Positions 1-12,300 of a DNA stretch of 64,000 bases are shown here, piece after piece; position 1 is the first letter of the stretch; every line of letters begins with the position of its first letter. The position numbers were made by a program, and so were the translations under genes. The stretch spans positions 372,001-436,000 of the forward strand of contig WIXG01000015.1 in the NCBI GenBank assembly GCA_009869945.1, in the 5' to 3' direction. A model generated the notes under the pieces. That model saw nothing but the letters and a program-made list of their open reading frames with translations, was not told the origin of the DNA and did no database searches. This stretch comes from Mesaphorura yosii (taxonomy: Eukaryota; Arthropoda; Collembola; Poduromorpha; Tullbergiidae).

Positions 1-3000
1 TAAGCGAGAAACTGTAGGTGGGAGTCGTTGTCGATGGACTCTAGCTTTCCTCATGCCAAGCGGCCAAGCCACGGGAGCCTCTTGCTTTAATTTATGGTAG
101 TGGCAGCAGCAGCAGTTATGATTAACTCCTTCACGTGATCAGTGATCGAGCTGTTTTAGTAAGCCAAGCCTAGCCTGGTCTATGACACGACGAGGTGAAA
201 GATAAGCTGGTTGAGAGTGAGAGGGACTGGAGAATTTAATCACCAAAATAAAAAATAAACTAGTACAAATGTGTTGGATTTATTAAATAGTGAACCATTG
301 AACCACTGTCGTCTCTGTCTTGTTTGCGTAATAACCTAAAATAAGTCCAGTTCAGCTCCTGAATCTACATCGAACGTGGTGACGGATTCACGTGTAGTTT
401 TTGTTTGATCAACTGTCATCCATTTTGTGTTTTGTGTACTTTAAACCTCGCAGTCTTTTTCTCGTTCTCTTTTTCACGTTCTTCATCTGGTCAGCATACG
501 CGAACTCCGAAATTGAATTAAGGGTACGATATTTTGGTGTCTGGACGAATCTTGAAGTCTTGTGTAATACACCAAACACTTGTGACACTGGTGGACTCAT
601 GCTGAAATCAGAAATGCAAATGCATTCATGATGTACACGTTCTACGAGACCATGTTGAAGCAACGATCAAACAGTAACAATAACATATCCAATTTCTGTG
701 GATTAGGTACGTCATCATTCCTTACTTCATCCGCCCATGAACTACGCAGGAGATAACTCAAAGTGCAAAGAAGCAGGCGAGACAGGAAATGACAAGCATG
801 CGTGCGTACGTCGAAAGTGAATTTGTCAACTTATTTACTACGATTTTCAAAGAATTCATGCGCGATATTCGAACAATAAATTGAAATCGAAAGCGAATGA
901 GAGGACGAGCAGTCTTGTATTCCTGACTCTTGTCAAACAACAACAAAGTGTCATTTCATAAACTTGTAGAGATAAGAGCGAATGAGCGTCATAAATGCAT
1001 CAAAATGAAGGCAAGAAGCGAGTGCGGTGCGATGAGGCTGTGGCACAAGTCAACAAAACAGAAACAGGATAAAGTGTTATTAGACTTTTGACTTCAATCA
1101 CATCCTCATTTGTATTATTGCCCATTGCAGCAGTAAGAAATGACGCAGTAAATTCTGAATCTTGAGAAAAATGAAACGTACAAAATGTAGTGCTTCATAC
1201 ACAAAACAGCACGGCGGCACTGCACAGCACGTGAGGCATAAATGATCGTGATTGGATAAGCAATCGTTAATCGTACGTCAACTGCTGTAGAATACTACAA
1301 TTGTTTTGTTTTGCATCGACACCGAGAACAAGTTGAGTTGATGATTGAATTTGATCTGGCCGGCTTGACGTTGTCTGTCTCAGGTCTCAGGAGGGCAGTT
1401 GATCTTGAACATGCTGACTTGGAGTGAAATTTGTTTTCGGTGAATTTAAATGGAAGTATCGTTTCGCAGAAGAATATTAAACGATATTCAATTTTTACAT
1501 ACAATCTTGATGATGGTTCCAATAAATGGTTTCGCTGTTTCGCGTTTTTGATGCGACGATCTGATTGCGGGGGTAAGAAATGTCGAATTTTCCTAAGCCG
1601 ATTAATTGGCAACTGCTATTGGTACTCAATCCGTTGCAAAACTCAATCTCAAGCTAATCATCAAGTAAACGACATCAACATGACTGTGTTTAGTCCACAT
1701 ATGATTTTAAAAGGGAAGGACTAGATTAGAGACTTCTGCACACGCGTGCGCTTTGTTCATGTCCGCTCATTGTGCTCGAGAAATTATTTTTAATGAGCCT
1801 AGTCTTTTCCACTTTCAAGGTAACCTTTGCACTTACCGTACTCGTGTGAACTCCTTCCAGGTGTATAATTATCGATTTGGTGGCTAACGTTTAGGAAGTC
1901 ACGTAATTCAGAATTAAAAATTGAAATCAGAGTGGTAATCTCAAGATGGGTATCTAAAAACAGCGTCAATTACGAGTAGACTAGCTTATGGCTTATTAGC
2001 ACTGGGAGGTCTATTTTTCCAAACAATTAATTTTCATTCATTCATTGTTAGTCGCAGTTGCGGTTGCCGCCCGAATATTTGCACAAGCTCCGCTGGAATG
2101 TTTACACTTACACTCTCAATTAATTTACTTTACAACTCAAACCGGATTTTGCATTTATTGCCGTTGCTGCATCGCATTTTTCTCAGAAACAAAGATTAGA
2201 AAGGCTAATAATGTACATGAAACGTGAAACATCAATTCAATCAAGGTGCAAATTACGATTTTATTTATTTGATGTTTCACTCAAGTTAATAATTTCTACG
2301 CACAAGTCTAACTGGTGTTTTCATTGGCATCGCCTGACCTAGTCCACCTAGGCTAATCTGTCCTTGACGAGACGCGGCGACGCGAATGGCTAATTGAGTA
2401 TCATACTGCATAACGTGTACAGCGTAAACCTGGCCCAATAAACCACTTTAGATAACCATGGCTGTTGGATATAACCGATGCCCATGCCAAACCTGCCAGC
2501 CACAGCCACGATGTCATGTAATGATTTATGCTTACGTACACACTACAAATTAGAGTCTCGTAAACTGGAAAGAGGTTGGGCCCTATCAATTACCTTTCAT
2601 TTACTTGCAGTTATGCCGCTTTTCGTTGTATGTCTGGTCTGGCAGTCTGTTCTCAGTTAAAAATACATTTTTCTCGTCGCATTGACGTAAGCGGCTGCGA
2701 CTATTCGGGTATTCGTAACGGTGAACTTCAATTCAGGTATTGAGCAAATGCCCGCTTTACCCGTGGCCGAGACCAAAGTGGGTCTAATAAATGACGCCCT
2801 GCGTGTTGAATTTACGGCACCGACACCTGCTTCACGCACACACGACAGCTGAAAAGTCCGGACCGGACTTTGTCTCGATTGCCGTGAAATTAATTCCAGA
2901 GCACCGCTCGGTACTCAAGAAGACCGAGGTTCAATTTAACGTACTCATAAATTATCAGGTAGGCAGGTATAGCACAGTTTATGATTCAGCATTCAGTTGT

Positions 3001-6000
3001 GGTCACAATAAAGTAAACAACATCAGTATTTTTCCATGCTGAATGCTGCGATGCATATGAGGTGGAATCATATGAGCCAATAACAGTCACGTAGGACAGA
3101 GTGGTCATGACCAGTGATCAATCACTCATTACAGTTAGACTAAAATACAGTGTTCATATCTCATCGATGCTACTACACGGAAATTTACGACTTGGGCACT
3201 TCAAACGTAAAGAATTAGCGACCCATGCCTATGATTTAATTGAGATTACTAATTCAAGGCTGTCGGTGGTGATTTTGATGGAGACATGGCCTGACATGAC
3301 CTGAGACCTGAGCATTTCGCACGAAATTATAAATCCGACGGGATTGCAAAATCCAAAGGGCATGTTGTGGTGGTGTATTTAGTGCTTCTAGACTGCTAAT
3401 TGCTTTTTGCGTGACATGACAAGCGAGCAGTTAGCAGCTAATATAAGTATATAACTCGTCTCAACTATCTTTATTCGTATTAGCATAATGACTATTTCCA
3501 AAAACTCACTATTGCTCACACGATTGGTAAATTGGACTCCACAAATGTCAAAGATTAAAGAATGTAAACAAACTGACACGATTCCTCGCACGCATGTGTG
3601 AATGAAGTATGAAGCTGGATTCCATACAATTAAAATCCAATTGAGGTTGAGCAGTTGGATGTAAACAAGATATAAACTTGAGAAGCATTACGCATTAAGA
3701 CATTCGTTGCTCCTTGTAAACAAATTAAAGTTTGTGGACTCGCTAAGCATTTGGAACTGTGATTCAAGATTTCATGCCTGGAAACACAGGGTTTTGACCC
3801 CTTCGCGTGAAACTGTAAAATATTGCGGCCAGAACAGAATTAATGTGCGTCTCAAATGATCCCAGCCTTGTTTTGACATTGAATATGGTCGGGTGTAATA
3901 AATTACTCAAAAACGCGCCTTGTGACTCTCGTCTTGTGCTTTTGCAACGATGCTGAACTGAGAAAAGATTTTCCTAAACTCTTACTTCCATTTTACATTA
4001 TTTTGCTGCATTGTAAATTTTCCAGTTCAATTTTTGGCACGAGCACGATTTCCGCTTCTGCAAGGCAAGATTTCTAAAAATCAACACTGAAGCTGAGGTT
4101 TGTTGATGCTCACGGGAACGGAGGTCAGAAGTGCTTAAATACTCTCATCGCATTACATTCAATCTGTCGATTCTCAGCATTAGCATCTCAGCTTGAAGCT
4201 TGAGAAAAATAAACTGATCAGTAAGATAGAAATTCAAGCGAGAGCTACAATCGCGATCGCAGTGGGAGTTGGACCTTCCTCACATCATTCTCACTTACAA
4301 CCGATCTTAACCAAGCGCCGTGCTACGTCATGAAGTTAGTCACACAAGAGGTTATTGTAACAGAAAGTGTGTGAGCTCAATAAATCTTGCGAATTATGTG
4401 CTACATGGCAAATGTCGACATTCGGTTCTGGTACATTTGAATTGAACGAACGAAAGTGTTCTGTTCTTCGGGAAGGTTATGCCAAGTCAAGCCCTCCTCA
4501 GTTGAGTTTTTATTTTGGCAACCCATTTTGATAACTATTTGCGATCGGTGATTATGATTGCATGCATCACGCCAAGTCGGTTCAGTGTGAACGTGAATCG
4601 TGCGTATGATTTCATTTTTGGGACTTTCCAAGAAAACAGTGACTTTCGGAAAGTGCTGCCAACCCTCGGCAAAGACGTAATCATTCGAGACAGGGTTCGG
4701 ATTTGAATATCAGTTAAGCGGAAATGATCATCACAGAACGGGAAATAGGCACAGGCGTGAGGGCGTCGAGAATACTAGACTTAAATCGCCGGTTGAAGAT
4801 TTCAATTGGGCGAGTCTATTTTCGAGAGTGATCGAATGCCGCTCTGCCTGCCATATGTAAAATCGCATCGTGCGGGAACGAATCTATTTTTGTGATGATG
4901 AGTCGCAGTGGCAGTCTCAACTCTGTTGACTTGGCTCGACCATATCAGCATCAGGACGTTTAATGTAAACTCACAACGCAACGAAAGGGTAGCGCAGATT
5001 TGTGTGGCTGTAGCTGTGGTATGACTTCTATAAGTACCAACACGAATCTCATAGTGAATGCATTAACATGGCTGAAACTTAAAACACGCACACTGCTCGC
5101 TGCTCACAGCATTTGTATTTGTATTTGTGTACTATTTTAAAAATTGATTCAGTTCTCATTTTGCTCTTGAGCCAAAAACAATTGGCCAGATCAATTTGTT
5201 GTGCAGTGCCGTGCCGTACCGAGTCCGATTCTTGCTGTGTATTTGGAACACTCGCGTCAACATCTTTTCTTTTGATTACTCCACGGCAAATCCAATACAT
5301 GTGTTGAGTGTTGTTTTCATTGTGCCATACGATGAGGTTCATTGTCCCTTTCAAATACTGGTGAGACACCGACAATTCAAAAATTCAATTATGAGTGCAC
5401 AAAGCGAATGATGCGCCAGTGCAAGTGTCAAAAAGTGAGATCGCCCGATTGGAGTATCTGAAACGAATCTGAAAGAATTGAATAACAGCTACAGTTAAAG
5501 TGTTGTGCCACATTGCCGTTGTCGCTCGCGACTATTGTTGGCTTTAAAATGTGTACAATGTGAACGGTGAAAGCAAAATATCGCTTTCTGATTTCTGATA
5601 CTTTTTAAGAAATGAAACGTGAAAGCAGTCAGCACATAAAATTCTCGCTTAAAATTACAAAAACTTGAAGGGCAATGGGAAGCCATCGTGTAACTCCATT
5701 TAGTAAGTTCCACAAAAGTGAAATAATAAAAGTACAAAACAGAGTTCAGCAGTGCATTAACTTGACGAAGCTCTGGAAGTTTGCTTGTGATGATTTACGA
5801 TGTTCAGAAAAGGAATCAAAATATTCCACAGAGCACAGCGGCCTAAAATCCCCTTCCTGATTTTTCCCTGCGCTTACTCGCCTAAATGCGCATCAAATTC
5901 TTGTCTTGAGCAACGACCTAGAGTGAACCCAGTGACCCGGCCCCGGTCAACTCTGCTCTTATTCTGGACATCCTTATTTTCATGTTACCGCTTCTAGTTT

Positions 6001-6278
6001 CAAGCGATGCGATGATTTCGATTTGAGTGAAGCGAGCTGCATAAATATCAAAAGGCAGTTCTCAGTTTTTCCTCTGATGCATGATTATTGATTCAAGCTC
6101 TTATTTATTCCACACGATTAAGCGTGAAATATGAATGTTGATCAATATGATCAAACCATGCCAAACCAATAATTTTGTATTCATAAACTCAATTTAAACT
6201 AAACGCAATCGCCTTCTGCAGTAGTCTTGAATGGGTATGATTTAACTTTAATGGCTTCTCTTTCCTTTTTGTGCGTAG
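1..6278. other. non-coding stretch upstream of the HDAC gene
   Basis: I see no coding exon with both a plausible reading frame and matching splice sites in these 6.3 kb. Short open frames exist on both strands (for example 401-631 +), but they show no recognisable domain and no continuing exons. The stretch probably holds the promoter, 5' UTR exons and early introns of the HDAC gene that begins coding at 6338. The exon at 6279 starts after a clear acceptor (pyrimidine tract then gtgcgtag), so at least one upstream exon must lie here or further left. Confidence 0.5.
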
Positions 6279-6337
6279 AAATCCGAGAAGATGCCGAATC
6301 AGGAACTGGTGGAAACTCAATTTTACTTCGCCACGTG

Positions 6338-9300
6338 ATGAACGAATCAAACGGAACCGGCAGTAATGGTATGATTCCAAACAATTCCGGCTTTCCAATG
6401 ATGGAACCCGTACTCCAAGATCATTCTTTTCAACAACAGCTTCTTCAGGTTTGTACAAAACTTAATGCACTCTTTGAATCTGCATCTCGTCTTGCCTTGT
6501 CTTGTCAAGAGGACTTTGACCAGTGTTGATTTTAAAAAGGATGAGCCAATACAGACTCTATTTATTTTTAAATATTTAATCAATCCACGGTCCGAACTTT
6601 GGACTCCGCACTCAATCGGAGAGTGAACGCGAAATTGCTTAATGCAGCAACGCAACAATTACACCAACTACGAGCGAAAAGCCAATAACGATCTATAATT
6701 TATATGGACTAGGGCTATTTTTAACTGTGTTTTCGCAACCCGCGATTACCACAAGAGACGAATTCATATTCATGCAGGCTCGTGTCAAGGCCGTAATAAT
6801 TTTCCAATATTCGATATGCATTCCTTTCACAAGCGTGTAAATTACATTGTTTTTTCTCGAATCGCACGAGAACGCGAGCGCCTGTTTTTCAAAGAACTTT
6901 TTCACTTGAGTTTATAGTTTGCACGTTCCGCCAAAGTTCATTAATGTGAATCGCAAAATTCTAAAAATATATCCAACATCACATCCAGTGATTCACTGCG
7001 ATGGAGAACGCGGATCTTGTTCGAGAATCTAATTTAAGAACGAAAATAACGCAAACGCAACGCTTTCACGCCAACAACAATAATAATATTGCGAAGCTTG
7101 AAAAGAAATTACGTGGAAATACGCCGCAGATATGAATACCCATTATTTGAAACATTCCATTTGTGCAGCAACGCAGGCAATCCTGGACTGGACCTGGCCT
7201 GGCCTTTGCAAGCTGTGTGGGATGGGAATCTCTTGCAGTTGCAGCCAAGGCATGAAATGATCATAATTAGCATGAGTGATTTTGTTGCCTCAATGCGGCC
7301 CAGAATATCTTAGGCAAACGTCAGAGTCAGAGCTGTGGATTGTTTTCCTAGAACTCATCGGCTATGCAGCAAACGCTATAATAACTCTACTTAAATTACA
7401 ACATCGCTTACTACATTGTTTTGCGTTATTTTCAGCTGAAACAAGAGCAGGAGCTCCAACATCAGATGCTTCTTCAAAGATTTCAAGCTCAGCGTCAACA
7501 ATTGGCTCAAGCACATGAGAAACAGTTGCAGCAGAGACTGAAGGTACTTGTAAGTCGAAAACAGCCATTTTTCTTTCTCTTAGTTTTAAGATTATCGGAT
7601 TATTAGTTTACAAGTTTAAGTAGGTTATCACGACGTCAGTGTTTCCGAATACTGATCATTGCTTATGAACTCTCATCTCGTATTCGTAGCCTTTCATATG
7701 GCATTGGCAGAAGATATCGTTTCATTGCGTTGTTGCGTAGTCATCATCGTCACAATTTTCCATTTCTAATTATGCAAGAGACTGCGACGAGCTGAACGAA
7801 AATGAATAAATAATATCGCATGACGCGTCTGAGAGGAAATCTCCATTAAACGGCAGGCGAACTCGTAAATCGCAAACTGTTTCAAGAGCAGAGTGGATTT
7901 TGCACACGAAGATTTGCCCGCACAATGACAAAGTGTGCGAACTGTTTGCTCGTAACACATTTTCAAGCCACTCACAAAACGTAGCATAGCAGCAGCATGG
8001 CACGGCTTCATACGACACGAATGTGGCATCCTGCACTGGTCTGGTCCGGCTTGGCCTTTTTCTCTGTGGTGTGCGAATATTATTAGTTTGTTCCAAAAAT
8101 AGACTCGTTTCAAGGTTGCGTTTTGTCATAAGTGAGGATTACGTGTTACGTCGATGTGGTGTGCACTACTCTCGCGGACACGGCGAACGTACTTGTAATA
8201 CATTTTCCGTTTGCTTAGCACAAGAAAAATTATCTATAATAATATTAGTTGAGCCAAACGCAGACAAATGCAATAGCGGCTCCATGTACATGGAACTGGT
8301 TACGGGTATCATAGCCAGAACGACTTGACATGGACCATCAGTTTAAAATAATTTCATTTCTCGCTCTATTTTTTACGAAACGAGTTGCCATTTCACATAT
8401 GCATAACATGTGTGCAGTTCAATGCTAAATTTTCGCACAGTGCAATTGCAGGTCGAGGCTGCGAGGCCAGGCTATAAAAATAAACGAAAAACAGACACGG
8501 GCAGTGAATTTTTCCAGAACAGTTCAAGCAATGTGAATTTATAGGCACATGCAGGGGACGTGACAAAGTCGACCATCGCAATTGCAATGTAAAGTACAGC
8601 AGACAATCACGCCTTTAAATTAAGCATATCACTGACGCTATCATTGTAGATTTGACGTAAACAGCGCACGCACGCAGCGACAGCAGTGATTGAATCAGCA
8701 GTGACAGGACAGTGAGTATATTTTTAGATTTCAATGTGCGATGCGCCGTGAGCCATGAGATTGGAATGAACCATAAAATAGCAAGGCAAGGACACTGTGT
8801 TGGTGGCTGATGGCTGGTTTGAGTATTTAGATGATCTTAAGTGAGTCAGTCAAAGCCTAATTTTATTTTTGGCCGAAGAATTTGATGAAATCGGGCTCTG
8901 GCATGCGTAGAAAAACGTACTCGGCTTTTGTTGTACGAGTTTTCCGAGAAATTAATTTGGTTACGGTCCAATAACTTAATTATATCAAAGTTTATTACTT
9001 GCCTAATTAGTTTCTCAACTTCTGCCGCCTGTCTACCTGCCAGTAATGAAATAACAGACAGCCAAGCCGTCAAGGTGGAAACATCTATCAAATCATGAGC
9101 CTAGATGACTAGCTGAGCTTGAGATTACTGCTCAGTCTGGTCTTGAAGCTAAGCATAAAAATAGAATTCAGTAAAGCAATGTGGTTAATTAGTAACAAAA
9201 AGACGTGCGCGCTTGCCGTCCTGTGTCACTTCTGTTATTGTGTTTATTGGGTACACCACAATAGCTCCAATTACCAATACATGTGAAAGCAATATTGTTG

Positions 9301-12300
9301 ACATGGTCGAACCATGAGTACCGAGAACCCAGGCGTGGGAGGTCTAGGGCCTGTGCCGCTGCGGCTTGGTGTAATCATAACAACCTTCCTAACTTTCCGG
9401 GTTCGGGGAAGTTTGCAGGAAGAGAAGTCACTATTCTACTCATATTATGGGACGTGAGCCTATCAAATCTTTCCATATTAATTACGGTGAGAGCGCGGAG
9501 GCGGATGACTGACGGCTGAAGCGAAAGGGCACTGCGTAAGCAAATGCGAGTCACACCATATTTGAAGGACGTTGCACAACTTCTGCCAGGTCGTATCGCT
9601 TTCTTTCTGTTGATTAAGAAAGAAATTTTCATGCTGCTGCATTGCATTTTAGGGAAGACTCGAGAAATTACGAAATTGAATCAAACATGGTCGTCCTGAC
9701 CTGATTTCTTTCGGCACGGTATGGAAATTGACGAATTCATGAACTAAAAATTATAGTCACAGTCAGCAAGCCGGAGAGCCATGATTAGGAAAAGTCGTTG
9801 GTTCTTTTTCGTGGCTCGACAAAGGCAACTTCGACTCCGACTGCGACAAGGCTGCAGCTGTAAACAATGTTCACGGAGGACAAACTTTGCAAATGGCAAA
9901 TAGTATTTATTTACTGTGTTGCTTCTGAAAAGATGCCAACTGAAAAAACCGAAGGTGAGCGTGGTACAAATACATGCAGAAATGGAGCACAGTCAAGATG
10001 CTGTAAAATAGAGACAGATGAGTTTTAATTCAGAAGTGGCCAAGCAACTTTCCATCCTTGCATTACGAGTTACCGCCTAATACGCTTGGCACACGCACAA
10101 GCGCAGCGCTTGTAAGTGACATGGCATTGACTGATTAAAATCAGTCAGGCTTAAGATTTTTCCTATGATTCACGACTTCACGCTCGCGAGACAGTTAGCA
10201 ATTGGCAGTTCTTCAATACTTAAACACCTTTCCTCCGTTTCCTGTTCTTGAATCTGAGCGTGATTCTACTGATTTGTTGGGACCTGCGAAGTTTGAAGGC
10301 TCGAAGTGGAGGATTTCATTATTCGAAGTCGAACCTTCGCCTGGATGGCTCGTGTGAATGTGAATTTTGTTACGAAATAAACACTCAAGCATGAGAGCAT
10401 TATGGGAATTGATTTTTGCAGCAGACATTGCACATTAGTTTATTAGTATAACACGTACGAACGATGTGATGGTAGAACATGGCACTCTACAGCATAGTTT
10501 ACTTCTCGGGGCTAAAAATAAACTGGAATTATTGATTTTGTGTAGCAGACGCGTGCTTTTAAAAATAGTCTAATTTTAGATGTCCTGGAAAACTGGCTCT
10601 GCTAGTTTGCCATTACCGTTACGGTTACGCCACGCCAAGCCACAGCCAACCGTGTGTCTTTTCTCGTGTAAAAGGTTATCCAGAAGTAGGGCACCGAGCA
10701 TACGCTCCAGATACACGCAAAAAGCGAAATGCGAATTCATATCCTTTGCTACGTTTGCATTTCGTCTCTTGCCCGCCTGGCCCCTGATTTGTGAGTTGTT
10801 TATGGAAAACTGAGGGACATCCTTTGTACATCGATTCAATAAGCAACCAGTTGATTATATCCACTTCGGAGCACCTTTTGAAAAACTAAGCATGCATAGC
10901 CGAGTGATTTCGGAGTTGCAAGCTCTCCTGGAACTGCTAGAACTGGCTAAATCGAATGACAAATGTCATGAGAGGTTAAAAATTCTTGGAATCTGGAAAT
11001 ATTGATGTCCATCACGCACAAACTCAGAGGCATACAACATTGGGCCGATATAAACTGAAATTACACTTTTGCATTGGCTGCAGGAATTTTGGGAACAAAA
11101 GAGGCGTCAAGATGAGGAGCGTGAGAGACTTGAAGCACTCAAGAAGAAGGCAAATCATGAGCAGTCAGCTGTTGCATCCTCCGAAGTAAAGCAGAAGCTC
11201 CAAGGGTTCATCCTGAACAAGAAGCAGAGAGAAGCGGCTGCCCTCCATTCTTCCAACTCAAACCTCTCGAACTCAGGTCTACCACTCAGTCCGGCGATTT
11301 CCACAACAAATATTGGCGGGAGTGGAAGCACAAGTGGGAGCAACCCAAACATTCCTGGAACATCAAATGTCTCGCCACCGTTTAGAACCTGGAGCGTTGT
11401 CCACGCAGCTCGGGTCGCCGCAGCCAATTCGGAGTACGAGAGCCACGCTGGTGTGAGCGCGAGTGGCGCTGGAGGAGTTGGGCCCTTCCAATCTCACCCG
11501 TACAGGAGACCGTTGATGATTCCAAAGTATGACGACGATTTTCCACTGAGAAAAACAGGTAAGCTGTCCCGCTTCGTTCTAGTTTTGGACTTGATAGCTT
11601 GAACTTAATCTGAGTGAACTAATTCTAATCAATTTTTGGTCTCTTCGCATGTTCTTCCACTTTCTACCACTTGACTACCTCTTGTGTGCATTTTACTCAC
11701 GTTTGCGTGTGTCTTTGGATTTCTAACACTAAAGCTTCTGAACCAAACCTCCTGAAGATGAAACTCAAACAACGGGTTCTGGAACGTCGTTGTAGCCCAC
11801 TTGTTCGGCGAAAGGAAAGATCTTCGTACATCAAACGACGCTCGCATCTTGCAAGTAAATTGACGTTTAACACTTTTTTATCAGTATTTTAACTTAGAAC
11901 TTGGCATTTGATATGCGGTATCTGAACTTTGGTAGATCCTTCGGAGTAGAGTAGAGTTGATTAGATTTGAGTGGTTTCAGTAGAATTGCTCCTAATTTTC
12001 TTCTTTTCATCCAATTTAACGTCGAAATATTGTCCGCGTGGTCGAAACAGCTTACCAAATACTTACTTTGCCTTTTTCAGCTGAGGGAAGCGGAAGCGCA
12101 GGTTCAACGCCTGACAGGTATGTAATTTAAAATTCTTGCAAACAATAATACAGCTCGATTGCATGTCTGATGACAGTATTGAAATTTGATACGGTGCGTA
12201 CCGGTGCATACGGTACGCACTGTATCAATTGCGGGGTAAATTTGATTGCCGACCGATTGTAAAAAATAACAAACAGAAATGCAATCGTAGCTTTTGTTAC

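Noticed and set aside
401-631. 76-residue frame with a hydrophobic N-terminus
   Set aside because: There is no homology I recognise and no splice partner; it lies in the non-coding 5' stretch. It could be chance.
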